DNA of 64,000 nucleotides from Leptidea sinapis (Eukaryota > Arthropoda > Insecta > Lepidoptera > Pieridae): assembly GCF_905404315.1 (NCBI RefSeq), contig NC_066304.1, positions 5,022,001-5,086,000 on the forward strand, in the 5' to 3' direction. This document shows, one piece after another, positions 48,424 to 60,800 of the stretch. A model generated the notes under the pieces. That model saw only the letters and a program-made list of their open reading frames with translations. It was not told the origin of the DNA and did not search any database. The position numbers and the translations under genes are program-made. How positions within the stretch are numbered: position 1 is the first letter of the stretch; each line of letters begins with the position of its first letter.

Positions 48424-48511
48424 TCTCCAAAAGTACACGCAATCAAATCAATCACAGTGCACACAGGAAATACAAAGAGCATTGAGCACGAGTAGAATTC
48501 TTTATTCATAG

Positions 48512-49130
48512 ACATTAGACATGTAGAAAATCGAATATTCAAAATAATATTTTATTTATTTATGTATTGGTTCCCATACAACATACATGTATTAATAATT
48601 ACAAACTAACGCTAGTTTAAGTAAACCATGATTAACATATACGTCAATTAAATGGAAACACTTAAATAAATGTAGAGTTAAACAATGCAATAAATAATTT
48701 TATGCTATTATCACAACTTAGGTAAGCAAATACATATAAACTTGTTACCTAATAAAAAAATATACGTAAATTTAAAACACACAAACTAAAATTATATCCT
48801 AAATATTATGACCCGTACGCTCGTTTGTCCTCCAATCCAAAAAAATAATAATTATAATTATAACATACAATAAGGTAAAACTTATACAAATTTCAAAAAA
48901 ACATAAATATGAAGCACTTAAAAATAAGCTAAGTTTCTAACTTTGTTCTTATATACTAAAATACTAATATTATATGGGATATAGATTATTATAGGAAAAC
49001 AATAGCGAACTATTGACTACACTATTGTGACTAAACAAAGCCCTTACTATGTCATGAATAAATAAAAAAAATTGCAGAAAGGCTGTTTTTATTTTGTGGA
49101 TCATAACTATACACTTTACGTTTCCGCAGT
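48512..49130. other. intergenic, nothing but a LINE end scrap
   Basis: AT-rich. A 38-bp family C LINE end (GACCCGTACGCTCGTTTGTC) sits at 48808-48845. Confidence 0.45.
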
Positions 49131-49450
49131 GGGAAGCTTCTTTGCACAGAATGCCAGCTAGGTGAGTAGCACAGCAGCACATTTTTCTGCCGTAAAGCAG
49201 TAATGTGCAAGCATTATTGTGTTCGTTTTGAAGGGACTACCACCAGATATTACGGCAAAATGCAAAATTGCACCCGCATCATCTGGTATTGTACAACAAC
49301 ACGTATTACAAGAAATTTCTTGCCTTGCACAGACACTTCGTGGAATCAATTACCGGCTGCTGTTTTTCCGAATCGATACGACTTAGGGACCTTCAAGAAT
49401 AGAGCATAATCCCACCTTAAAGGCTATGCATCTCTTGCCCCCACACCCTT
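49131..49450 (+). repeat. composite of family S start and LINE carboxy-terminal fragment
   Basis: 49131-49243 is the front of a family S element. 49290-49412 reads RITRNFLPCTDTSWNQLPAA, then FPNRYDLGTFKNRA, a LINE ORF end similar in pattern to the one at 8370-8500. Confidence 0.7.
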
Positions 49451-49454
49451 GGTG

Positions 49455-50160
49455 TTGCGGATGGAACCACATATTTTTGGTGATTTCCACCGTTAAGTCC
49501 TGCAGTAGTTGTGGTAATTCTTCAGTCAAAAAGTTTTCATATGTTTCTCCATTTGAATTTGCGGGAAGAAAGTATGGGCCAATTTAATGGTTACAAACTA
49601 TACCCATTCCCCCCATTCAAACTGAATCGCCTCTGGGATCCCTTTGCTCTTTTCTTTTTTGGATTTCCGTCTGCCTTTGCGGCCCAATAATGAGCATTGT
49701 GGTAATTTGTAATACCATATTTGTCAAATTTGGACTCATCAGTCCACAAAATGTGTTTGAAAAAAATTGTGTGTTCTAAATCTGCATGCAGCATAAATCT
49801 GCAGAAATCCAACCTCCTCACAGGATTCTTCGATGCCTTGTAGCGGTGTGTAGGTAATGGTATGGGTATAAACCAGCTGTATGGACGGTGAAACACACTT
49901 TCCACTGCGAGCATCCAAGATCTCGGGCAACAACATTCGTTGTTGTAGTTGGATCCGATCTAAATCGTTGTAATATCGTTTTCTTGTTCGTCGTCATCAT
50001 TTACACCCAACCAGGTCAGACCGTCGTCTTGAAACTGAACCAGTCTCTCTAACTCGTCGGTAAACTCCATCAAACACACTGACATCTGGAGCGCGGCGGT
50101 TGGAATACCGTCGTGTGTATTCGGCACGAGCTCTTGAAGATACACCATGGCAATATCCGT
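49455..50160 (-). pseudogene. DDE (Tc3/mariner-like) transposase remnant
   Basis: Minus-strand pieces in order. The amino part, from MVYLQELVPNTHDGIPTAAL near 50148, runs through a helix-turn-helix-like stretch (LQRFRSDPTTTTNVVARDLG) and then LDFCRFMLHADLEHTIFFKH. The first catalytic region, ILWTDESKFDKYGITNYHNA, is followed by NPKKKRAKGSQRRFSLN, and fragments of IGPYFLPANSNGE-like sequence reach about 49470. At least three frame changes occur, and the second half with the remaining catalytic residues is missing. It belongs to a family often annotated as Tc3-like or DUF4817 transposase in insects. Confidence 0.75.
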
Positions 50161-51901
50161 AACACAATAACATGATTATTATATATAGCCATATTGATGA
50201 CTTAAATTATTTGTACATAAAAAAAAAACATACAGATATATCAAAACAAAACCGAAATGTACTAACAATTATAAGGGTTCCATTTTTACAATTTTATTAA
50301 CGACGGCTCCCAAAAAGTTTTAAGTTTACAATTATTATTTCTTGTATATTATATTATTTATGAATGTATTTTTGTTGAGGAATTATTACAATAAGATAAT
50401 GGGAGAAACAGAAAATGATCCATTGATTCTTCTGCAGTTAGCAAGGGATATACCAAAAGGGCAGTGTTACTGAAAAAACTCCTACGCAAGCAGATAGCAT
50501 TTACTGTCTACGTCCGCTACCTACCCTAAAACTTGTTTTTGTAGTTTTATAGTTCAGCTATACGCACTTGGTTATTAAAAAGTATTAAATTTCATTGCAA
50601 CAACGCCTTTTTTACATCATTTCCTAAATTGTCCTAAAATATACTACCTCGATCATCCCGCAGCAGAAAGGGTAGTTGCGATATATTCGGAGAATTATCG
50701 TATTGTTCCAAATTTGTCGTTGTCGATTTTGAGAGTAGACCTCCTGGTGCGTTACATACAACATCCAAGATTAAGTACTAATAAAATATCAAATAGCCTG
50801 CTATTACTAATCTCATTCTATACCACTTTTATTATAAGACTTTGAAAGCCAGAACTTATTATACCTAATCATCATAATATTATTTAAGAAAGACGCTCAC
50901 TAACTAACAAGAAAACTCAAGTTCCGCAATCAAGCTGTTACGAACGCTATGTATTCTGCCTACTATTCCACTTCTGGTAGATTAATCTATGACACATACT
51001 ATTTGTCCTTGTCGCGCTTCAGTTGACATCATAATCTCTATCTTGCTCGAACCACCACGTTAATAATTCGAGATTTATTTGTAAATAAGAAATAAAATCG
51101 TGATAAAATACAAATACGACGTTCTTTTATATACTTTCGTATGGTATGAAATACCTTCACTCTTATATATCTTGCAAACATAGTTTTTACATTTTCTTAA
51201 CACACAGGTTGGCATTTTAGATTATTATTGTAACGCCACGAAGACGTTCCAATTAGCTCGCTGCTATTAGCCGACTAAATGAAATTACGACAATTGTCTG
51301 AATTTGTCTGCAACAATTTGCGCGTTAGTGCGATATTACCTCTAATAACAAATCTCGTAAACAATGTGTCTTCGTCGTCTATGAAAACTAACACTTGCGT
51401 GTGCTTTCACAAGCTTCTCTATGCGTACTGATCGTAAAAAAATTTCGAAATAAAACCGGCCGTTTGCGCTTTTTCGTAGTCTCATGGAATTCCGAATCTG
51501 AATTCCTGATCCAGTATCCGAACGTTTGTGTCCAGCCTAACGTGTAGACCCCTAGACTGTACAGTGTACCAAATGAAAAAAAAATTAAACCTAATATTCT
51601 TTCGTGTTCTTCACTGAATGTATTTTAATATTTTTGTTTGAGAGTTTGAGCTGATAGTCTCTTTACCAATGATTTAAATTTAAGTGTGATTATAATTTCT
51701 TATCGAGAATAGAAGTTACCTACTATAATATTTTATACAATTTACGTAAAAATTATATTGACATTCGTGACAACTGAGTGTATCAAGTCATGAAGTCAAC
51801 AACTTATTAGTAATTATTATAGGCGAATTGTAAATAAAGATGCGTTTCCCCTCTTCACTTGTGTAAATAATAAATATTATCGATTACCTTTAATCTTTAT
51901 A
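50161..51901. other. intergenic, upstream of BORCS8
   Basis: No coding exon or repeat family recognised in 1.7 kb. The BORCS8 promoter should lie near its right end. Confidence 0.4.
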
Positions 51902-52634
51902 ATGGCATTTGTATATCAAGGCGACGCAGATTTAGAGGCGAAGGCTAAAAAAGGTGAATGAGCCTTTCTTTTTGTCATGAAAGTACTGAACTTTTTTGAA
52001 TATTAATTATGGTTTTATGTATTCAATATTCATTAAACAGTTCTTCTGGACAAGTGAAGGCTACACTTGACTTTTTAACATTATATGATTTTAGCGGCTG
52101 AACGTATCTCTGAAAATATGCACATAGTGGCCAATGAACCCTCATTGGCTTTATATAGACTACAAGAACATGTCCGTAAAGCGCTACCACCAATGGTTGA
52201 GCGCAGAGTTGAAGTCACCAAACTGCAACATGAACTACGGGGAAGATGTTATGATGTTGAATATGCTTTGAGGTATGACAGTTTTGTTTCTTTTTTTCTT
52301 CATGAAGAAAATTGACTATTAATTATATTAAATCTGTTATAATTTCAGCGCTGTTAAATCAATGGATGCTGCCACACAAAGTTTTCAAAACATTCAAGAA
52401 ATGCTGAAGCAGTCAATATTCTTAAAACAGCAGCTAAAATATGAGGAAACTAGGAGAAATAAAAAAGATACAAACTCTGTGTACAAACGTTTATCTGCTC
52501 ATATTGTTCTAGATCTTCCAGACTTGTCCGAATTCTCAATGGTCCGGGAGACTACTAATAGGATAGAGAATATAATGGCACATGCTAGAGGCTCTAATGC
52601 AGAACTGCACAGGTCCCATACTACTTTGCATTAG
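51902..52634 (+). CDS. BORCS8: BLOC-1-related complex subunit 8
   Basis: Three exons: 51902-51953, 52095-52272 and 52349-52634. Introns are GT-AG with agreeing phases, giving about 172 residues. BORC is a cytosolic complex on lysosomes that recruits the small GTPase Arl8 and kinesin so lysosomes move outward. The family core is unmistakable: MHIVANEPSLALYRLQEHVR, then RKALPPMVERRVEVTKLQHE, YDVEYALSAVKSMDAATQSF and IQEMLKQSIFLKQQL. These are mostly helical heptads fit for coiled-coil assembly. Human BORCS8 has 119 residues. Here the third exon adds about 55 more, ending MAHARGSNAELHRSHTTLH, with a conserved-looking segment (LSAHIVLDLPDLSEFSMVRE). Translations of the two larger exons were read directly; the 17-codon first exon is inferred from frame and splice site. 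Confidence 0.9.
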
Positions 52635-53055
52635 TTCAAACTGATCTTACAGATTCATTCAAAATATTATTTAAAAAAAAATATCTGGCCAAGATCACAG
52701 GTTGATATGTATGTATACTGTGTATCAATATTACAAGAGGCAAAATATGTTATAATACATCTATTTAATAGAAAAAAAAACAAGCTCACCAGCACACATC
52801 CTTTTTTGCATATTACTAAATAACTAAACAATACAATTATTTGTGCCAAAACTTTGCATAGCTATATTTTCAAATGAATTAATTTTTAAATTTAATTAGT
52901 TATAAAAATTTGAACAGCACTTCATGGGTTACCTGTTCACAATTTATTTATAATGTAATTATCACATTACATTCCTTCCATGAGTTATTATAATGTATTT
53001 ATAATATAAATCTCAAAGTTTTAGATATAGGATAAAAAACTGATGGTTCACTAAC
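52635..53055. other. 3' flank of BORCS8
   Basis: AT-rich 3' UTR and intergenic sequence. No canonical AATAAA was assigned with confidence. Confidence 0.4.
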
Positions 53056-53362
53056 GGCCATTCCCAATATTCAGTCTATCTCTTACTTGAGATAAAAATT
53101 GTAACAATCGTTGACTTTTCTGTCCCAATAAACTTATCGTAGGTAACTCACCTTATCCGTACACTCTGTCTGTCAATGGAATGACATATAGCTTACCAGC
53201 TATAGAAGTTTGTATGGAAATTGCAATTCACATGTCCCAATATGAGGGGATAAGAATGACTAATTGGGTATACTGGGACAGCTTCAGATTATTGACATAT
53301 AATTATTGACAGTAGAAGGTAGTAATTTATCTCTATCTGTAGATAGTATATTGGGAATGGCC
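53056..53362. mobile_element. 307-bp MITE
   Basis: Inverted ends GGCCATTCCCAATAT and ATATTGGGAATGGCC, with further mirrored ATCTC/GAGAT pieces inside. No coding. The target duplication was not resolved. Confidence 0.7.
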
Positions 53363-53894
53363 ATAAGTCATTGTGTGAACTATCACAAACGTATTTACGC
53401 AACAATAAATAAGAGTCACAACAATTATTCAGATTAGTCCAAGCAAAGTTTTTTAAATTGTTGCCAGCTATTAAAATTTGAATATGACTTGATTTCCTAG
53501 AAGATTTTTCCACTTCTCAAGATCAAATTGTTGTAGTTGTAACTCTCAAAATAAGTTTATATCAGTTATGAACATAAAATTTTATAAGTGTGAACAACAT
53601 ATTCGCTTCAATCCAGATTGAACTAGTTTACTTACCTTGCTTGATTATGGATGTAAGTATTTTGTTTTTATTTGCTTTTAGCTGTCACTAACCTCCAAAG
53701 CATTTGCATTTTTTAATATAAAATAATATTAAATTAGCACACAATCTACATTATGTAATTATTTATTAATTATGCACTAACAACTCTTGCTTATACACAA
53801 TCTTAACATAAACTAAAAATAAAAACATTAAAATCCCATTGTCTTTCTCTTCTCTTATGTAAGGCTTAAATAATTTATATGTCTAGATAGAATG

Positions 53895-54075
53895 TCTTAC
53901 TGTTAGGCAACAAATGACAACATGCCAGTTTTATTTTGTAAACAGCTATGTCTTACAGTCGCGACTTAGAGTGACATAGTTTTAGTGTGCTGTGTTGCTG
54001 AGAATAGAGGCTAACCGTTTGGTGTTTTTTTTTTCGTTCTACTATAGCTGTCACAGTCTTATCTAGATGAATAAT
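53895..54075. repeat. dispersed repeat, pair with 41812-42010
   Basis: Shares CTGTTAGGCAACAAATGA-like and GCTGAGAATAGAGG sequence with the other copy. Confidence 0.5.
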
Positions 54076-54234
54076 GATTATGCGGTAATGTATCAATAAT
54101 TTAATAAACTAAATATATTATTGTAAGCTAAGATTAAGGACTGGTCTCTGTTGGGCTCCAACTAGATAGTTCAGGTGTAGTCGCAAAGTGGGGCCACTAG
54201 GACTACGTCCAAGTGGGCGTACTCAAGCCAGTCT

Positions 54235-54526
54235 CAAACAACTTATTGCACACAAGTAACTGTTGATCGTAGATGGGTGAAAATTTGAAGTTGTATGTAA
54301 TTTTTAATGCTGACTCAGAATCAAACAAATTAAAAAAAAAATGTCGAAAAAATTAATAAAAAAAAAATTCGTGTGGACCACCCTTAACATTTAGGGGGAT
54401 GAAAAATAGATGTTGTCCGATTCTCAGGCCTACCCAATATGCACTCAACATTTCATGAGAATCGGTCAAGCCGTTTCGGAGGAGTTCAAAGATTAACACC
54501 ATGACACGAGAATTTTATATATAAGA
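54235..54526 (-). mobile_element. Helitron 5' part, 3' end unclear
   Basis: On the minus strand it starts TCTTATATATAAAATTCTCG after an A, then CTCCGAAACGGCTTGACCGA. No clear CTAG end was found on the left side. Confidence 0.6.
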
Positions 54527-54857
54527 TTATACTCGTATTAACCGGTCAAGTGTGAGTGAATTGGACTGCAAACAATGGGTGCCGTGCCATTACTCAAGAT
54601 ACAACACTATGTATTCTAATTACCGTATAATAAAATCTAAAGGCCGTTATCATTGGTAGTCTAGCAGCAAGATACTCTATCTAGATATATAAATTATCTA
54701 AGTTTAATACTGTCATTATGCCTTTTGTATTGCTTAAAATTCCACTAAAATAACAGTGAAAAAAGCTGTTTATAATATTTTACAGCCAAGCCTATACAAT
54801 GTGATAATTCAAACTGGCAGTACCCGAGCAGTTAAGTTTATAATTAGTGTGTTAAAA

Positions 54858-57800
54858 CTATCTATGAAAAATAACGGACCACGGCAGCTCTTTGAGCTTC
54901 GTTATAGAATATTTCGTTTCGAGTGGTAAAAGCTTAGTCAAAGTTTGCTCAGAAGGACTCTTTCTGGGGTTCGATCGACTGAAAAGCCTCTCGAATATTG
55001 ATTTCTGTTGAGTAGAGTTCTGGTGACCACCCTCATTGGCTATCAAAGAGTTGTAAACGTAATCTATCGGTGTAGCGGATACAACGTATGAATAGACGCT
55101 ACTATTATCCTTTTGGAGGTTCTCCATCCGCTCAAAAAGCTTCTGCCAGTTTAGATCTGGGTCTTGAACCTGTACGTTGGCGAGTACCTGCAAAGTTTAC
55201 AGACCCTTTACATGTTGCTGAAACATAGCTTACGGGGTAGATATCATTAACGGCAGAGATTATATTTCTAGCACGCAATGTGTAGAGTGGATTGTGAAAA
55301 CTAAAACAGATCAAAAACAATTTGTTTCTATGAACTTGCTACCAAAGGCACCAGCTTATGGGTGCACATATTCTCACAGTCGTGCGAAGGTGGAATGTGG
55401 CAGGAATCAGGTCAAATAGCTCTTCCGAACACTTCCCGTGATAAATGCGGTAAAAGACTGCGTTGCACGCGGTCTAATTGTTTGAGCTGATATTGGGGTG
55501 CGCCAGACCAGAGATGACAACAATACTCAATATTATGTGGTCGGACCTGCGCTTTGTAGAGCGCTAGGCTCGGGCCACATAATATGGCGGCCAACGATGG
55601 GGGCCGGCTTGAAGTGCCAGGCAACTCAGAAAGTTTTGCGAAACAATGTTTTTATGTAAGAAGCTCTGGCTAGTTGTAATTATTTAAAAACAGGTATTTA
55701 TGAGTAAAAATACCATCGTTCGAATTGCAAATCCTTCATACTTTAAGAGAGCTAAATAATTGAATTAACATGTTTCATTGAAAAATGGATATTCGTCGGG
55801 AACATTTTCGTGCGATGATTTTTTATGATTTCAAATGTGGCCTTAAACCAGACGAGCCATTTGATCGACTCAAATGGCGTTTATGAAAAAAGGCTTTTCT
55901 AAACCAACCCTCTACCGTTCGTCCGACCGTCTATCGTTGGGGAATGGAAAAAGAAATGGCGGCTGTGAATACTTCATACAAGGAAATTCAGCATATATTG
56001 TAGATTGGATCGGGAAGCGTTCAAAAGATTCTACACGAGCATATTCGTGTCCGAAGAATACTTTCGCGCTGGGTGCCGCAAAACCTCACCGAAACTGAGA
56101 AACTGGCCCGTTTGGAATAGTGGTGTGACATCAATACCTATACTTAAATCAGGTTTGTTTCGGCGCGTTTACGACATTGTTACGGGTGACAAATCCTGAT
56201 TTATCAATACGATGCCGCAACAAAGCGTTAGTCCACAGGCTAATTCAAACGAATCAACGCCTACCAAAGTGCAGCGATCGAGAAGCACAGGTAAAATTTA
56301 GATCGCAAGTTTCTTCAGTGTGACGGGGTATTTAGTGTTGCTTCCATTACAAAATCAAAGCTGTATTAACGTCGAATGGTATACTACAAAATGTCTGCCA
56401 CAAGTTTTAACAGCCATGAGTGACAGGCGACCGAATACTTCGCGGGTTATTGCTTCACCATGACAACGCACCCTCAGCAATATATACAATATCTCCCTGG
56501 ACATCACACCGGTCAAAGTCATAGGTCCTTGCAGTCCTGATATAGCACCGTGTGACTTCTTTTTTGTATAGAGGCTGGTGGAGAGTACTTTGAAAATATT
56601 TAATAAAATTATTTTATCCAAAATAAAAAAGGTGATTTTAAAATTTCTAAAAGATTTCTAATTGGCCCACATATCGCTTTATATAGCTAAGACTCTTCTT
56701 GCAGCACTCCGTTGTTAAACTAGGCTGATTTATGTGTACTATACCTCAGTGACGTCATTTACGTGGAACACTTCAAAATATTTCGCGAACAACTTCTTGA
56801 TGTCTACGTCGTCTTTTAGATGGACCACAACCGTGTAGCCAGCGGCGCTGTATCTATTGATCAGGTTGTCCACGTGATCTATGTCGAAGATTTTACCATC
56901 GATAAATATGGCGAGACGGCTTGTTACTGGCAAGTGACTCTCAACACTGAAACACATTTAGAGCTTTAATTCATTGTTTGTGTACGAATGCTTAGTTAAA
57001 ATGATGGTCGTGATTACGACGAGGCGACGACGCGATGGCAAGACCATGCGTAAAGTTCGTGAACGGGATGGTGGCTGGATCATCCTGTCTTCGAGAAGTC
57101 GGCTTCCGTTGGGAATGTTATATATAGATAACTACGTTTAATATGTGTTCGCATAACCCTTTAAGATTTATATTTAAGTATAATTTGTGTGGATTGATAC
57201 AACTATTGTACTCTTAACTATTAATTAACTATTGTATTTTTTAGGTATAAACACACTTAACCGCAAATTACGCGTTTAGATACCTTCTTCGGTTTGAGTT
57301 TATATAAACAAATATGTTAATGTGCTAGAACAATCATGTTTCTACTTTGTATTACAATTGCGGTACATATTCTATTGAAATTATCGTCAATTCGACTAGG
57401 AAACAGCATATATAACGAAGTTCATTTATCTTTTCGGTTGTGCATGTGGCACAGTGTTTAAGGTTAGACTTACCTGCTTGAACATATTAAAATTGCGTGT
57501 CCACTCTTCCTCAGGTCATGTATTATGGAGTACATGGCACGTTGGACGGAGTACTTTTGGTAGGCCGTGCACTCGTCAAAGATAACCACGGGCGGAGCAC
57601 CGATCACTGCCGAGACGAAGTTGAGACGCGACCTCTCATTGGAGTCAAGATATTGTATAATCGTATGGGCGTTCCTTGCTAGACCTTAAAGCAATTTCAT
57701 CATTAAACTTAATTAGGTGTCACCTAAGTCCTAGTACAAGATCTCACTGCTAGATTCTGCAGGCATCTGTTCTTTTGATAAAACTAATATTTAATGTTTG

Positions 57801-60800
57801 TGAGGGAGTATGCAATGTATTAGGTTATCTATAAAAAATTGCCGCAATTACCCATAACTAATTTGAGTATAATTATTTTGCTGATATTACAACCTCCTTC
57901 ATTTAAAAAAATGAAAAAAAATATAGGGTTTGTTTCTCGCTCCTACTGTGGCATAAAAAAAGAATAGAAGTCTAACATGTGTCAAGAAGGCTTCTACTCG
58001 CAAGACTGACTGCCTGTCAAGTCCCTAAGACAGTAAGAAGATCCTGCAGTAGATGTGACTCGTTAGCAAGTTGTATCACGATGGCAAGTTGAAATTCATG
58101 CTCATTATTGAAGTTTTTTCTTTTGACTTACCAAGAGCGTTTATGTAATTTGTTATTTCGGGTTTGATGTACTCCTTCGGCACGCCGCGGAGAACAGCAA
58201 TCAATTTTAAACCTTCAGTCACTGTCATCCAGTGGGGTAGAGACTTGTGTTTACAGCTCAGACTTATCTGGCGACTATACTGCACAGAAAGAGCAAACAG
58301 TTTCACTGCTAGGAAACAGCCATATAGCCCAGTGCCTGTCTACCGTGTTAGGCGTTCCGGTTTCGAATTCTGGTAACTACAAGTGCGTCAAAAGTAATGA
58401 AGATTACTAAAGGGCTTGTCTAGGTAGGTGTTAAAATGACTGACACTCTCCTGTCACCTTTTTGTGACCTAATAATACATGAAGCCCCATTTTGTGTTTT
58501 TTTTTATGAGTAGGTACCTAAGTAGTCACTGTCACCCGCAAAACCATAGGAATTATGAAGCAACCCTTACAACTGGCCTAAGGGTGAATATTAATGAAAA
58601 TTTATTTATTATTAAATACATTATGACATTACAGAGTTTAAATCCAAGACGTTACAAAGATACAACAACTAGACAAGAACGAAAAAATCAGAATCTTAAA
58701 ACTATGTTATTGTATAGAGCTTATAGGCATCATGCTCTGAAATCTTTTCTTACATTCTTTGGACAAATAGCCCATCAAAAGCCCTCGGGTACTCAAAAAA
58801 TTTTTTTGCTTTCCTTAGTAATTTGTTTGTTATGCTGTCACGCCTTAAATACTCAAATGATTATCACGATATTGTGCATGCACATGTCAAGGTAGTACAG
58901 AAATTGACATAGGGTACCTACTATTTATCCTGCAATTTTAAAGAGTTCTTGAGCCAGCGCCTTACGAATGTATGTTGGGTCGACCTACGTATGACGGCGT
59001 AGGAAAACTTGTCAGTTAGAAATACGACTTATGATAACCTTCGAAGGTTTCAAAGTGTTAGGAATTTAGGAAAAGTTTTCAAATCGAAGAGGGCCGTTAC
59101 AACAAAAAACAATGTTTTCCTTAACATGTGGTTTTCAAATTTTGATGATAGAATTTGGGATAATATTTGAAATCTAAGATGGCCAACGTGTAAAGTTATG
59201 ATTTATAATTACCACAGTACGGACATCGTTTCCAATATTTATGATGATGTCATAGCTGACATCGAATTCAAAATTATCATATTGACAATAAAAATTTCAT
59301 ATGCATCATATATACTTACAAACATACGTATAAATATGTTTTAGGGTTACGTACGTCAAAGTGAAAAATTATTGAACTAATATAGGATCACTCATGTATC
59401 TGTCTGTCCGCTTATTTTAATTTATGTTTTGGTTTATTAGTGAAGTTTTTGCTCAGGTAAAACCTTACCATATAAGGGCCGACGTTGATACTCCATTTTG
59501 ACATACTCCAGAGGTTTCCTGACGTGGGAAGTCTATAACCTGCAACATCAGCCAAAATGATTGTGCTATCAAAAATGAAAAAAAAAGAGCTAAAATGAAA
59601 CAAATTGGCATTGAAATGTTTAGACAAGTGAAAAAGACACTGACATATTAAGTTATATAAACAGGTATCTTGAAATTAACGTCTGAAAATATAAATATTT
59701 TTTATACTTATTTATCTATACTATAATATTATAAGTTGTTGTATAATATTATAAGCAGTGTTTGTTTGTTTGTTTGAACGCGCTAATCTCTGGTACTACT
59801 GGTCCGATTTGAATGATTCTTTCAGTGTTGGGTAGTCCATTTATCGAGGAAGGCTATAGGCTATGTTTTTTTTTCAAAATTAGGGATCCGTAATAAAATT
59901 GCTATTTTGTAACACAAGGTGTAAAATCGAAAACCTATTTTTGCGTGCGCTCCAAAAACTATTGACAATAGAACAAAATGATGTACAGGCTATAATATTT
60001 TAGCAATATTTTATTACTTATAAAACTATCGCGTGAATTATACTTTATATGGCAAAACAACGTTTGCCGAGTCAGCTAGTGTTTAATAATAATAATAATA
60101 TATATACTTATGTTAAGTCTAGAAAATTTATGGCTTAATCTATCACGGGTAGAAATTTCTTGCTTCTGGTCAACACTAGACAGGACAACACGACGGACGA
60201 GACGAGCAGGATGTTCGGTAATTGATACGCCCTGCCCATTACAATGCAGTGCCTGCTCAGGATTCTTGGAAAACCCAATAATTCTGAACGGCACTACAAT
60301 TGCGCTTGTCACCTTGAGACATAAGATGTTAAGTCTAATTTGCCCAGTAATTTCACTTTGAGCGCCCTTCAGACTGAAACTCAAATACAAGTCTGGATTA
60401 AGTCCGAAAAATAAATTGATTAATGTATGATTTTGCTGCGAATGAAATTCATTCGTATAAGTACCTGCAACCAGTTCACACAGCTTCTGGCGTCCACGAT
60501 AATATTGTCCAGATATTGCTAGCACCTCACCACGGCCAATGCCGAAGCTCAGGTGCCGTATAACATAGAACACACCACTTCTTACTCGAGACACATCGCA
60601 TGCCAGCAAATATTCACCAAATGTGTCTTTCCTTATTTCTACGGAAAAAATCAACTTTTAAAGTTTTATCGAAAATTATAATTAATGTCACGTATTTCAT
60701 GCTTATTCTGGCTGTCCAGAATGGGAAAATCGATTACAATATATACATATACATATATATATATATTATAATCGATTTTGCTCACAGAATACCTTTATTT

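Noticed and set aside
48098..48511. 137-codon plus-strand reading across the RPN1 start
   Set aside because: Antisense shadow of ribophorin I.
60110..60361. 83-codon plus-strand reading
   Set aside because: It is a reading through a reversed family S repeat, not a gene.
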